A DNA stretch of 64,000 nucleotides, from positions 1-64,000 of the forward strand of contig JAHBUO010000004.1 in NCBI GenBank assembly GCA_019638025.1, given 5' to 3'. Under the pieces are notes generated by a model. It saw only the letters and a program-made list of their open reading frames with translations. It had not been told where the DNA came from and ran no database searches. Shown piece by piece: positions 1 to 9,624 of this stretch; within the stretch, counting starts at the first letter, position 1; every line of letters starts with the position of its first letter. The stretch comes from Ignavibacteriaceae bacterium (GTDB lineage Bacteria > Bacteroidota > Ignavibacteria > Ignavibacteriales > Ignavibacteriaceae). Position numbers and translations under genes: made by a program.

Positions 1-678
1 AAGCCTCACTCCGGCGGGCAACTTTCTTATTCCCTCTAGCGCTACTCTGAATTCATGTTCCACTTCGTTTTCTAAATCCTTCTTGCTATTATCATTCACT
101 AAGAAGAATTCATTTACTCCCGGGAGGTAAATTCTTCCACGCTCTTCAATATCACTTTTAATATCTCTAAGGAAATTTACCTTTTGAAATGCTGAACCCA
201 ACGCACGCGCAGGCTCAAGGAGTGTTTCATATTGCTTTTGATCGCCATCAACAAATACTTTCAAACACATCAACCCGACAACTTCTGCCGAACCATATAT
301 GTAATTTTCGTAATGTTTCTCCTCATAATAATTATTGTACAAATCCATTTCCATACTATCTAAAAACGCATTTATGTGAGCATGTTCAATATTATACCGT
401 GATACAGTCAGTTGAAAAGAATGAAGAATAGGATTTGTGGAAATACCTTCCTTGATTGCCTTAAATGTTTCTTCTCTAAAATCTAATAAAAGTTGTTTTT
501 TATTATGTTGATGAAATGAATCAACGATTTCATCTGCTAATCTAACATATCCGTAAATGGCATAAATTGGGTCACGATACTTCGGTGCAAAAGCCAGGAT
601 TCCCATGCTAAATGATGTACTGTAATTCTGCGTAATTATCTTACTTATATCAAATGCACTTTTATGATAAATTTCCAT
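1..678 (-). CDS. crtB: Phytoene/squalene synthase family protein (CrtB-like), 3' end outside window
   Basis: Condenses two prenyl diphosphates, most likely geranylgeranyl diphosphate to phytoene, the first committed step of carotenoid synthesis. The 226 codons present begin MEIYHKSAFD. They contain both aspartate-rich motifs of trans-isoprenyl synthases: the D-E-x-x-D segment at D49/D53 (LADEIVDS) and the second at D172/D176 (FLRDIKSDIEERGR). The ATG at 678 is preceded by a strong AGGAGG ribosome site. The gene overlaps the end of the upstream crtI by 17 bases, so translation is probably coupled. The C-terminus lies beyond the window edge. Squalene synthase is the alternative within the family, but the desaturases next door favour phytoene synthase. 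Confidence 0.9.
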   Translation of the reverse strand, partial: MEIYHKSAFDISKIITQNYSTSFSMGILAFAPKYRDPIYAIYGYVRLADEIVDSFHQHNKKQLLLDFREETFKAIKEGISTNPILHSFQLTVSRYNIEHAHINAFLDSMEMDLYNNYYEEKHYENYIYGSAEVVGLMCLKVFVDGDQKQYETLLEPARALGSAFQKVNFLRDIKSDIEERGRIYLPGVNEFFLVNDNSKKDLENEVEHEFRVALEGIRKLPAGVRL

Positions 679-2146
679 ATACCTCCTCGATTCTTTCTTC
701 AACTAATTTCGAGCTAATAATCACCATTGGCAGACCTGTTCCGGGAGTTGTTGAAGCTCCCACATAAAATAAGTTTTTAAATTGTTCATCTTTATTCTTT
801 GGACGAAATGCTCCAACTTGTAGCATCCCGTGAGAAAGTCCCAGCCCTGAGCCTTTGTATAGATTAAACATTTTTCCCCAATCTTCCGGGTCAAAAATCT
901 TTTTTACTAATACATTATTCTTAATATCGAAACCGGTTCGTTTAGATAAATCGTCGATTATGTTATTTGCCAACTCTTCTCTATCGCTCCAATCTTTTTT
1001 AAATCGTAAATCAGGAACAGGACAAAGAATAAAAATATTTTCACATCCATCAGGAGCACATTCTTTATATGATTTTGAAGAGACGTTTACGTAGTAATAT
1101 GGTTTTTGCGGACTTATTGATGATGTAAAAATTGCATCGGCATAACCTCTAAAGTTCTTACCTAAGAAATAGTTGTGATGCGCCAAATTATCGATGCTTC
1201 CTTTAACTCCTAAATAAATTGTAAACGGAGCAAGAGTCCACTCCATCTTATCTAACTTCTCTTCACTGAATTTTTCGCGTTTAAGAATTTTTCCTCTGAA
1301 AGAAGCTGCATCAGAATTGGAGATAAAAATATCTGCAGTCCATTTTTTACCATTTTGATCGATAAGAGACGAAATAAAATTATTACTCTTTTCAAAACCA
1401 ACGATTTCTGTGTTGTAAACAATTTTAACTTTTTGTGCCGATAAGAGTTTTAGCAATTCATCAACTATTTTGTACATCCCCCCTTCGACTTTCCAGTAGC
1501 CGTCGTGTTTCATCTCGGTATAGTTGAGTAGCGAGTATATTGCTGGAGTTTGAAAAGGTGTAGAACCAAGAAAGAATGCAACAAGCGAAAAAATAACACG
1601 TACTTCATTCGAGTCAAAATTTCGTTCAACTTCATTCCACATAGTTCTGAATAGATAAGGCAAGTGTTTTTTGGGAACTTTTGACAACTGAAATAGATAA
1701 CTAATCAGACTATTAAAATTTGATTTTATAACTGCATCTTCAGTATCATGAAAGAATTCTCCTCCTCGTTTTAAATACTTTTCAACTTTAGCTGCAAGAT
1801 TAGGTTCAATTTCAGCAAATTCTTTTTCAAGATTCTCCAAAGTTTTCCAAATTTTGTAAGGTTTATCATTCCCTTCAAAATAGACATTGTAAAGTGGATC
1901 GAGTTCCGTCATTTTTATTGGATTTTTCACTCCGCATGATTCAAACAGCTCATTCAACTCGTAACTCATACTCATGAAGGAAGGACCAACATCAAAGGTG
2001 AAACCATCAATTTGTAATTGGTTTAGCCTTCCTCCTGCTTTAGAGTGTTTCTCCAAGATTGTCACATCATACCCCTTGACTGACAATCTCAGAGCTGTCG
2101 ATAATCCGCCTAATCCGGAACCGATAATTAATACTTTTTTCTTCAT
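662..2146 (-). CDS. crtI: Phytoene desaturase (CrtI family)
   Basis: FAD-dependent amine-oxidase-fold enzyme of 494 residues that introduces double bonds into phytoene. The N-terminus holds the Rossmann dinucleotide motif (IIGSGLGGLSTALRL, residues 6-20) followed by the acidic residue of ILEK. Further on are GGRLNQL and a D-V-G-P-S-F motif typical of bacterial CrtI. The C-terminus carries the second FAD signature, VGASTTPGTGLPMVI. Length is normal for the family. It is the middle gene of a minus-strand set: a CrtI-like paralogue lies 60 bases upstream and phytoene synthase overlaps its 3' end by 17 bases. The number of desaturation steps it performs cannot be read from the sequence. Confidence 0.9.
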   Translation of the reverse strand: MKKKVLIIGSGLGGLSTALRLSVKGYDVTILEKHSKAGGRLNQLQIDGFTFDVGPSFMSMSYELNELFESCGVKNPIKMTELDPLYNVYFEGNDKPYKIWKTLENLEKEFAEIEPNLAAKVEKYLKRGGEFFHDTEDAVIKSNFNSLISYLFQLSKVPKKHLPYLFRTMWNEVERNFDSNEVRVIFSLVAFFLGSTPFQTPAIYSLLNYTEMKHDGYWKVEGGMYKIVDELLKLLSAQKVKIVYNTEIVGFEKSNNFISSLIDQNGKKWTADIFISNSDAASFRGKILKREKFSEEKLDKMEWTLAPFTIYLGVKGSIDNLAHHNYFLGKNFRGYADAIFTSSISPQKPYYYVNVSSKSYKECAPDGCENIFILCPVPDLRFKKDWSDREELANNIIDDLSKRTGFDIKNNVLVKKIFDPEDWGKMFNLYKGSGLGLSHGMLQVGAFRPKNKDEQFKNLFYVGASTTPGTGLPMVIISSKLVEERIEEVYGNLS

Positions 2147-2206
2147 TCAGATTTTTAATGTTAGTAACAATAATTAGAACCCGAAAAGAATTAAAAAAGT
2201 TTCAAA

Positions 2207-3664
2207 TCAACTATTTAAGATTATTGTTGAGCAATTTAATGCTCCCCAGATTACAGCAGGAATACCTTGCCCGGGGAAAGTAGTATCTCCAACCGTATAA
2301 AAATTTTTAAATGGAGTTTTGTTTTTTGGTAGAGAAAAAAAATTATTTTGTAAAGAATGAGGTATTCCTCCAACATATCCATTATGTCTCTGTGTGTAAA
2401 AATTGAATGTTTGAGGAGTTCCGGTTAATTGATGTTTTATCTCTGATGAATTAAACTCGGGAAAAGCTTTTTGAAACGATTCAAGAATTTCTTTCGTGAC
2501 AATTTCTTTTCTCTCGAAATAATTGTCCTTAGTTAAGTTAAGCCAATCATTTGGATTAGTATGAATAGATATCGTAACAGCCCGCGAACCTATTGGGGCT
2601 CTTTCGATATCATCATCCAAAGAAAAAGAGACAAAAATTGAATTCCCTTCACAAAACGGAATTCTTTTATTAAGATGTATTTGATAATATGCAGTTTCAA
2701 GTTGATTGTTAGATTCTATTGCAAAGTTGAGTGTAACCGCTCCCCATGCTTTGTTGAAACGTCTTGAATAATTTGAGAAATAGTTTTTTATAGGTCCGTC
2801 TGTAATTAGCTCTAAATTCCATATCGGGATTGATGATACAACCCCTTTTGCTTTATAAGTATTTCCTCTTTCGGTTTTAATAATGTATTCTTTGTTAAAT
2901 TCTATTGAAGTAACTTTTTCTTTGAACTTAATTTCACCTTCATTTAGTCTGAGAGAATTTTGTATTGCCTCCAATGGCTTGTACATCCCACCATAAGGAT
3001 AATACGTCTCTGAAGGATAAGCCAATCCCATAGCCGCCATCAAAAAGGGGGTATCAAATCGGTTATTTTGAGTTGTTATAAGAAGTTGTTCATCGATAAA
3101 AGAAGTAAACTGTTGGTTGCTTGATAAATCATAATCAGTTAAAGCTTTTTCAACAGAAGAGGCTAGACTATAAAGTAAGGGAACTCGTTTTATATTTTTG
3201 AAATTAATTAAATGAAAATAATCTTTGATGCTTGAAGGGGGGAAAGTTATCGGCGATGATATCAGATTATAAACTTCATCATTTATTCTGTAAACTTTTT
3301 CCCAAAACTTATTTTGTCCACTTGTACCAAACTTATTCTCAGCCTCATTTATCCACTGATATTGATCAGAATATCGATTTATTTTCTTTTCATTTTGAAT
3401 GATAACCATACCGGGGTCAAGTTTTTTGAACTTCGGTTTAATATCCAATAATTCAAAAATCTTTCCGACAGGTTGATTCTGCTTCACACCACTGAATGTT
3501 GTTGCACCAACATCAAAAAGAAATTCTTTCCTCTTAAAGTAGGATGCACACCCTCCTATCAGATTGTGTGATTCGAGGACTAAGATTTTTTTCTTTTCTT
3601 TTGCAAGAAGTGCGGCCGTTGTTAAACCACTATAACCCGCACCTATCACAATGAAATCATACAT
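2207..3664 (-). CDS. CrtI-like FAD-dependent carotenoid desaturase or isomerase
   Basis: A 485-residue FAD/NAD-binding oxidoreductase. It has the N-terminal motif IVIGAGYSGLTTAALLA (residues 5-21), GGCASYF at about 38-44, the D-V-G-A-T-T-F-S-G segment, and a C-terminal VGDTTFPGQGIPAVI motif. It is clearly a paralogue of the neighbouring CrtI, but its D-V-G-A-T and GGCAS motifs resemble the CrtD-type 3,4-desaturase and carotene cis-trans isomerase branch more than phytoene desaturase. It is the first gene of the crt set in this window. A role in a later desaturation or in isomerisation of a carotenoid is inferred from family and context; the substrate is not evident. Confidence 0.75.
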   Translation of the reverse strand: MYDFIVIGAGYSGLTTAALLAKEKKKILVLESHNLIGGCASYFKRKEFLFDVGATTFSGVKQNQPVGKIFELLDIKPKFKKLDPGMVIIQNEKKINRYSDQYQWINEAENKFGTSGQNKFWEKVYRINDEVYNLISSPITFPPSSIKDYFHLINFKNIKRVPLLYSLASSVEKALTDYDLSSNQQFTSFIDEQLLITTQNNRFDTPFLMAAMGLAYPSETYYPYGGMYKPLEAIQNSLRLNEGEIKFKEKVTSIEFNKEYIIKTERGNTYKAKGVVSSIPIWNLELITDGPIKNYFSNYSRRFNKAWGAVTLNFAIESNNQLETAYYQIHLNKRIPFCEGNSIFVSFSLDDDIERAPIGSRAVTISIHTNPNDWLNLTKDNYFERKEIVTKEILESFQKAFPEFNSSEIKHQLTGTPQTFNFYTQRHNGYVGGIPHSLQNNFFSLPKNKTPFKNFYTVGDTTFPGQGIPAVIWGALNCSTIILNS

Positions 3665-3736
3665 AATTGAACTTACTTTTATTCTTCTAAACAGAATAAT
3701 TTTAGATTAGTTCCAATCTGTAAGAAAGAAGAGTTA

Positions 3737-3766
3737 GCCCTACGGATTTCCGACAATCAGTAGGGC
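3737..3766. terminator. Hairpin between glycosidase and carotenoid genes
   Basis: A 7-bp stem (GCCCTAC / GTAGGGC) encloses a 16-base loop that can extend the pairing by four more bases (GATT/AATC). It lies just beyond the stop of the GH2 gene, which ends at 3775. The minus-direction flank is TC-rich rather than a clean T-run, so it is a weak terminator candidate. Confidence 0.35.
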
Positions 3767-3774
3767 GAAGAAAT

Positions 3775-6111
3775 TTATTTTAATAATACAAATTTTTTGG
3801 TGGAAGAAAACAAATCACTTTGTAGTCTATAAAAATATATCCCACTCGAAAGGCGGTATATATTGGCATCAAACTCAACTTCATAATTACCGCTTGACAT
3901 TGGGGCGTTAATCAGTTTTGTAACTTCATTTCCTAGAACATCAAAGACGGTAAGAGTAACATGGTTACTTGAATTTATTGCCGGAATTGAAAACTTAATT
4001 TTTGTTGTTGGGTTAAACGGATTAGGATAATTCTGATTCAAATTGAATTCGTTTGGAACGGCATTTTCATCATTATCGATTATTGAAGTAGGCATTCCAC
4101 CAAGATTATAATATGGGGCATAATAATTTTTCAGAGTATCAAGTACAGCTTTTGATGTATCTCTCCCCATTCTATAAAGTCCCATACTCTGAAAACCTTG
4201 TGGATGTTGATGTGAATACCAATCAAAAATACACCACCATGTTACCCCCATTAAGTACCCGCCGTCATAATAAGTACCGTTCGGCTTAATAGTTGCTGCT
4301 CTAAAAGTAAATGCTGAGAAAGTTTCTTTGAAAACATTTACTTGAGCATTTTGCCCACCAATTGCATTTAACTCACCCGACCAATATCCAAATTCTGTAT
4401 CTAAAACCGGCTTAAAAGGATACTCATAACTTGCATCGTTCAGAAATTTTCTTGTTCCGTCATAGTAAGTTCCGCCGTGGAAAATTCCAAAATACATTGT
4501 CCAACCGGCTACATCGCAGACTGCTTGAGATGGATCGTGCGGACCGGGTCTATCAGCAGCAGCAGATTGAGTTATTAATCTTCCATCAGGATAATTGAAA
4601 TTTATGTCTTGTTTCACGCGAGTAATAAAGACTTTTCTATTATCAACATCAGCGCACTCATTTGTGGTACTCCATAGAATAATTGAAGGTCGATTGTAAT
4701 CCTTGAAAACCATCTCTTTAAACATTTGTTCATGAATGTGTCTAATGCTATTTTGAATTACCCATGCCATCTGATTGTCAAACCACCAAACCGGAATCTC
4801 CTCCACTATTGCTATTCCGAGTCTATCTGCAATTTGATATGTGTATAAGTGATTTGGATAATGTGCAGTTCTAAGCATATTCGCATTAGCAGCCTTCACT
4901 TTTTGAAGATCCTGATAAATAACATCAATTGGTATACTTCTTCCATAAACAGGATGATCTTCATGTCGAGCAACTCCTGTAAAGAAAACCGGACTGTTGT
5001 TTAATAATACTTTATTCTCCTCGGTCTTGACAATTCGAATACCGAATTGAGTATGGTATTCATCAAGGATAATATCCCCCTCGGATAACGTCACCTTCAT
5101 TACATAAAGATTTGGAAACTTGGGAGACCACAACCTTGGATTATCAACAACAAGGTTTGTACGCCATACTTTTACAGTGTCATTTGGAATGGTAAACGAT
5201 GTTTGCCCATTCCCAGAAAAAGTTGCGACCGAGCCTATTAATTCTGATGCTTTGTCACTTTGAATATTATTCTCATTCACATCGGCATTGAAAATCTCAA
5301 CCTTTACATTTACATTTTTGTCAGAACCACTTTTATTATATACCGAAATTGTCGTTTGTATTTCGCCATTTGTTGAAAGAGTGACAATATCTCCTCTCAT
5401 AATGGAAACTTTATTAGAAACTTCCAGATATACATCGTGAATAATTCCGGCATAATTAAACCAGTCAACCCGTGTGTAAGGGACTATATCATTCCTACTT
5501 CCCCATGCCGGATTGTCTACACGCACAGCAATTATGTTTTCTGTTCCATAATTCATTTTTGAACTTACATCGAATGCGAAGGGGGTATATCCACCTTCAT
5601 GATAACCGAGATAATTTCCATTTAGCCACACATCAGCAACATAATTAACCGAATAAAACATCAACTTTATAAATTTGTTGTTTAGACTATCAGGAACTGA
5701 AAATTTGTATCTATACCATACTCCATCTTCAAAATATTCAGGAACTTGTGGAAAAGGATTCATTACATTTTCTACACTCGGAATTTCTTTTGTCTCCCAT
5801 GAAATATCATCAAAAGATGGGAGATAACGACCTTGAGCTTCTGTAATAAGATCATTATAACCTGCTATATCCCGTTTAGCTAAAGTAATTTGATCGCTTG
5901 CAGCAAAGCGCTGTTTTTTCCATGTCCCTTTTAAATCAATGATTTGCCTATTTTGTTTTTCGAAAGAAGGGACAGGCATACCATTCTGATATGGGATTGT
6001 TATTCCATCAGATTTAGGAGTTGAAAAGGTTGCTTCTAATGATGCAACTTGGGCAAAAAGTGAAAAAGTAAAAAAACATATAAAAAGGGTTAAGGAATAA
6101 ATTTGGTTCAT
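3775..6111 (-). CDS. Secreted GH2 family glycosidase with T9SS sorting domain
   Basis: Predicted exo-acting beta-glycosidase (beta-galactosidase, beta-glucuronidase or related), 778 residues from the ATG at 6111. That start gives a clean signal peptide (MNQIYSLTLFICFFTFSLFA); an upstream in-frame ATG would add 18 implausible residues. The order is sugar-binding jelly-roll domain, immunoglobulin-like domain and TIM barrel, with RHEDHPVYGRS and a RTAHYPNH segment. The acid/base is E485 (WSTTNE) and the nucleophile E573 (LDTEFGYW). The last ~85 residues form a T9SS C-terminal domain containing NYPNPFNPTTKI and ending KKFVLLK, so the enzyme should be exported across the outer membrane and anchored or released. 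A GH97 gene lies upstream on the same strand. The exact substrate is not readable. Confidence 0.85.
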   Translation of the reverse strand: MNQIYSLTLFICFFTFSLFAQVASLEATFSTPKSDGITIPYQNGMPVPSFEKQNRQIIDLKGTWKKQRFAASDQITLAKRDIAGYNDLITEAQGRYLPSFDDISWETKEIPSVENVMNPFPQVPEYFEDGVWYRYKFSVPDSLNNKFIKLMFYSVNYVADVWLNGNYLGYHEGGYTPFAFDVSSKMNYGTENIIAVRVDNPAWGSRNDIVPYTRVDWFNYAGIIHDVYLEVSNKVSIMRGDIVTLSTNGEIQTTISVYNKSGSDKNVNVKVEIFNADVNENNIQSDKASELIGSVATFSGNGQTSFTIPNDTVKVWRTNLVVDNPRLWSPKFPNLYVMKVTLSEGDIILDEYHTQFGIRIVKTEENKVLLNNSPVFFTGVARHEDHPVYGRSIPIDVIYQDLQKVKAANANMLRTAHYPNHLYTYQIADRLGIAIVEEIPVWWFDNQMAWVIQNSIRHIHEQMFKEMVFKDYNRPSIILWSTTNECADVDNRKVFITRVKQDINFNYPDGRLITQSAAADRPGPHDPSQAVCDVAGWTMYFGIFHGGTYYDGTRKFLNDASYEYPFKPVLDTEFGYWSGELNAIGGQNAQVNVFKETFSAFTFRAATIKPNGTYYDGGYLMGVTWWCIFDWYSHQHPQGFQSMGLYRMGRDTSKAVLDTLKNYYAPYYNLGGMPTSIIDNDENAVPNEFNLNQNYPNPFNPTTKIKFSIPAINSSNHVTLTVFDVLGNEVTKLINAPMSSGNYEVEFDANIYRLSSGIYFYRLQSDLFSSTKKFVLLK

Positions 6112-6323
6112 AATTTTTATCCATAAATAAATTATCGCAATTATTGATGTGCCTTGCCTGCACAAATGACATATCTACTAGTTGCAAAAAGAATACCAAG
6201 ATTTTCAACCGAACATACTCAACTCAGAGCAAATATTGTGTATATAATTTGTGATTAATGCTAGCAAGTTATCAAACAAATAATAAAGTTTATCACTTTA
6301 ATAATTTATTGGATTGAGAGATT

Positions 6324-6359
6324 GGGGTTGATTTTTTAGTTAGATGTGGAATCAACCCC
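6324..6359. terminator. Inverted repeat downstream of GH97 gene
   Basis: A perfect 10-bp inverted repeat (GGGGTTGATT / AATCAACCCC) with a 16-base loop begins 11 bases past the GH97 stop. There is no T-run on the minus side, so it may be an mRNA 3'-end stabiliser, a factor-dependent terminator or a regulatory site for the downstream GH2 gene. The rest of the 6112-6369 gap is AT-rich, and no gene was recognised in it. Confidence 0.4.
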
Positions 6360-6369
6360 GGAATTCAGA

Positions 6370-8508
6370 TTAGTATTTTTTAATTTGAGATGACTCTTCA
6401 CTCGTTGCAGGAAAGAAACTGATTGCTGTTCCACCACTTTCAGCAAGTTTCAATTTAAGTGAAGTTTCTGAGGTTACTATAAACTCTCCGATTTTATATC
6501 CCATTGGATTTATTTCCCAATGAGCATTATCAGCATCTGAATAAATTCTTGCTTTATAATTTTTCCCTGAATCGAGGAAGTTTAAACTGATAGTAAATTC
6601 TCTTTTTTGTTCATCAGTAATAGCGCCCAAGAACCAATTATCGGAATTTTTTGATTTCCGAGCCGTAATTATATAATCGCCCGGTTCAGCTTTAAGGATT
6701 CTCGTATCATCCCAATCAACATCAACATCTTTTATAAACTGAAAGGCATCCGGAAATCGTTCATAGGATTCAGGATAATCTGCAGCCATTTGAAGTGGGC
6801 TATACATAGTTACATAAAGTGCAAGTTGTTTAGTCAATGTGGTTTTAACTTGCTCTTTTTTACCGGGAATAAAATAATCAAGTTTTATTTGGAAAATTCC
6901 CGGGGTGTAATCCATTGGTCCCCCCATGAGTCTTGTGAAGGGTAATATTGTCTCATGTTCAGGCAAGTTACCACTGCTCCATGCATTAAATTCATTTCCA
7001 CGAGCAGCTTCATTTGCTAGCCAATTGGGATAAGTACGATGCAACCCCGTTGGTCTTACAGACTCGTGTGCATTTAACATAATTTTATACTTAGCTGTGG
7101 TTTTTGCTGTATGGATAAAATGATTAACCATTGATTGCCCATCATGATGTTCTCCACGCGGAATAATTCTACCAACATATCCGGTTTTAACTGCGTCGTA
7201 TCCGAACTTGTTCATTAGGCGATACGCTTCATCCATACGTCGTTCATAATTTGCAACGGAGGCTGATGTCTCGTGATGCATTATTAATTTCACATTTTTT
7301 GCTTTTGCATATTCTGAAAGTTCACCTAAATTAAAATCGGGATAAGGGGTTACAAAATCGAAAACTTCCTCTTTCCAGTTTCCAAACCAATCTTCCCAAC
7401 CAACATTCCATCCTTCAACTAAAACACCTTTAAATCCATGTTTGGCAGCGAAATCGATATATTCTTTAGTTCTTTTTGTGTTTGCAGCGTGTCTTCCATT
7501 TGGTTTTAATTTAGACCAATCTGTTTGATTCAACTTAACATTATTCGTGTCAGAATAATTCCATGAGCCAGTACCAACATGCATCTCCCACCAGATACCG
7601 ATATACTTTTGAGGATATATCCAACTTACATCTTCAAAAGTACATGGTTCATTTAGATTGAGAATTAATTTTGACATTAATATCTCTTCAGCCTTATCTG
7701 AAACGATAATTGTACGCCAAGGCGTTTTCTCCGGTGCTTGTAGATATGCTTTACTCCCCAATACATCGGGGACTAAGTGTGCACTTAGCTTATTTTCTTC
7801 AGCATCAATCAAAAGATGCATTGCCGGATAATTTACTAATACCGCTTCGTGAATATTGATGTATAATGGCTTTGAGGTTTTCAACATTAATGGTGTTTGG
7901 ACGCCATATTTATCAAAGATTGATTTAACTCCAATCTCGTTAGCATTATTTCCTTTAAGTGCATCTACTTCTGAAAGTTTGGATAAAGTATATTTATATT
8001 CTTGCGAATCATAGTCACCCGGAATCCAAAAAGCACTATGATCCTCAGTAAGATTAAATTCAGTTAATTCATCAGTCACAACAAAATAGTGTAAGTTTCT
8101 TGACGAAGGGAACTCATACCTGAAACCAAGTCCATCATCGAAAAGACGAAACGTTAGAATAAGATTTCTTCCCTTAACTTTATTTTGCTTAAGTGTAACT
8201 TTCAATTCCGAATAATTATTTCTTATCTCTTTCACTTCTCCCCACACAGGCTTCCAGACTTCATCAAACTCGGTTGACTCATATCTTTCAATAATAAAAT
8301 CATTATCGAATGATGGGAGTTCTTTTAACAATATTCCAAGTTTACTCTTCTTGATGACTGTTTCGTCCTTGAATAATAGAGTGTAAATCGGTTCTTTATC
8401 CTTATTCAATTCGAAAATAAGTTTTAGATTTTTGTTCGGAGAAAATAATGTTTGTGCATTTATAAAGAGTTGCAACATGAACCAAAACATTAAAAATAGA
8501 AGTCTCAT
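6370..8508 (-). CDS. GH97 family alpha-glucosidase (SusB-like), inverting type
   Basis: A 712-residue secreted alpha-glycosidase with the signal peptide MRLLFLMFWFMLQLFINA. An N-terminal beta-sandwich precedes a TIM barrel with EGWNVGWEDW, MHHETSAS, KTGYVG, LNAHESVRPTG and ARGNEFNAW. Glutamates E413, E482 and E506 fall in the three motifs that hold the catalytic and calcium-ligand glutamates of SusB (E439, E508, E532 as I recall them), with the same spacing of 69 and 24 residues. A glycine-containing KTGYVG replaces the nucleophile aspartate of retaining GH97 enzymes. This supports inverting alpha-glucosidase activity on starch-type glucans. No T9SS domain is present, so a periplasmic location is likely. 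It lies upstream of the GH2 gene. Confidence 0.88.
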   Translation of the reverse strand: MRLLFLMFWFMLQLFINAQTLFSPNKNLKLIFELNKDKEPIYTLLFKDETVIKKSKLGILLKELPSFDNDFIIERYESTEFDEVWKPVWGEVKEIRNNYSELKVTLKQNKVKGRNLILTFRLFDDGLGFRYEFPSSRNLHYFVVTDELTEFNLTEDHSAFWIPGDYDSQEYKYTLSKLSEVDALKGNNANEIGVKSIFDKYGVQTPLMLKTSKPLYINIHEAVLVNYPAMHLLIDAEENKLSAHLVPDVLGSKAYLQAPEKTPWRTIIVSDKAEEILMSKLILNLNEPCTFEDVSWIYPQKYIGIWWEMHVGTGSWNYSDTNNVKLNQTDWSKLKPNGRHAANTKRTKEYIDFAAKHGFKGVLVEGWNVGWEDWFGNWKEEVFDFVTPYPDFNLGELSEYAKAKNVKLIMHHETSASVANYERRMDEAYRLMNKFGYDAVKTGYVGRIIPRGEHHDGQSMVNHFIHTAKTTAKYKIMLNAHESVRPTGLHRTYPNWLANEAARGNEFNAWSSGNLPEHETILPFTRLMGGPMDYTPGIFQIKLDYFIPGKKEQVKTTLTKQLALYVTMYSPLQMAADYPESYERFPDAFQFIKDVDVDWDDTRILKAEPGDYIITARKSKNSDNWFLGAITDEQKREFTISLNFLDSGKNYKARIYSDADNAHWEINPMGYKIGEFIVTSETSLKLKLAESGGTAISFFPATSEESSQIKKY

Positions 8509-8532
8509 TTTTTTACCTTACTTAAAGAAAAA

Positions 8533-9624
8533 TTATGGTCTGCTCTTGGGAAGTCTTACAATGAATTTAGTTCCTTCCCCATATTTACTTTCCACTGAAA
8601 TTTCACCGCCGTGCATATTAATTAATTTTTTACAGATTGCTAACCCAAGCCCGGTAGACTTTTCGCCGGCAGTTGGTTGTGATTTGATTTTCACATTCGA
8701 AAATAAATTAAACAAATATTTTAGTTCTTCATCTTTAATACCTTGCCCCTGGTCTTCTACTGAGACGAAGATATCCGATTCTATTTCCCAAATTTTTATT
8801 GTGATTTCAGAATTTTCGAATGAAAATTTAATTGCATTTTCAATAAGATTTGAAAATACTTCTTCTATTCGAGTTGGGTCTAAATTCAGTCTAATTTCGT
8901 TACTGAATGATTCAACAGTTAACTTAATTTTTTTATAATCAGCTCTTAGCTTAACAGAGTTGACTAACTTTTCAATTACTTGGTACAAGTTTATCTCTAG
9001 AATCTTTAAATTAATTTGGCCCATTTCAATTCTAGTAACATCAAGTAATGAGGAGATAATTTCTAATTGATGTTCACATCGCTCCCGAATTATGCTATAC
9101 ATTTCTTTTGCTTGCTCGGGAGTAATGTCTTCATAGGATTCGAGGATTTCAGCATAACCAAGAATTGTTGCCAGCGGATTTCTGAGTTCGTGTGCGGCTA
9201 TTCCTAAAAGAGAATCTCTCTCTTTTTTTGTTTCCCACCTTTCCAGACAATTAAAAATTGTGGTTGAAAGTTCGTACTTACTGATATTGTCTTTTGGAAT
9301 GTAATCGAATGCACCTAGTTTTATTGCTTCGGCTGCAGTTTCTTCATCTCCCCTACCGGTTAGCATAATAATTGGGGCGATGTTCTTTTTTACTAATTCA
9401 ACCAACCAATTCATTCCACCCTTTCCGGGAATTTGATAGTCAATAAATATGACATCAGGCGATAACACTTTGCTGCTTAAAAGAAGATTAAATTCATCAT
9501 CATTCGTCGCCTCTAATACAGCCACATCAAGCCGTTCATTCTGGATGAAAGATTTGAATATTTTAATATCAGTTTTATCATCATCAAAAATATAAATATT
9601 TAAATGTGGGATTTTAGATTTCAT
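8533..9624 (-). CDS. Response-regulator receiver/histidine kinase fusion
   Basis: A 363-residue cytoplasmic protein. The receiver domain occupies residues 8-120, with acidic pocket DDD at 14-16, phospho-acceptor D62 in IFIDYQIPG and K111. A dimerisation/phospho-acceptor domain follows with H145 (IAAHELRNPLATI), then an HATPase domain with N-box NLIENAIKFS, EDQGQGI and GLGLAICKK. There is no transmembrane or sensor domain: input must come by phosphotransfer to D62, which would then control the attached kinase. It is the last gene of a three-gene set, with its start overlapping the stop of the single-receiver gene by 4 bases (ATGA). The partner downstream of H145 is not encoded nearby. Confidence 0.88.
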   Translation of the reverse strand: MKSKIPHLNIYIFDDDKTDIKIFKSFIQNERLDVAVLEATNDDEFNLLLSSKVLSPDVIFIDYQIPGKGGMNWLVELVKKNIAPIIMLTGRGDEETAAEAIKLGAFDYIPKDNISKYELSTTIFNCLERWETKKERDSLLGIAAHELRNPLATILGYAEILESYEDITPEQAKEMYSIIRERCEHQLEIISSLLDVTRIEMGQINLKILEINLYQVIEKLVNSVKLRADYKKIKLTVESFSNEIRLNLDPTRIEEVFSNLIENAIKFSFENSEITIKIWEIESDIFVSVEDQGQGIKDEELKYLFNLFSNVKIKSQPTAGEKSTGLGLAICKKLINMHGGEISVESKYGEGTKFIVRLPKSRP

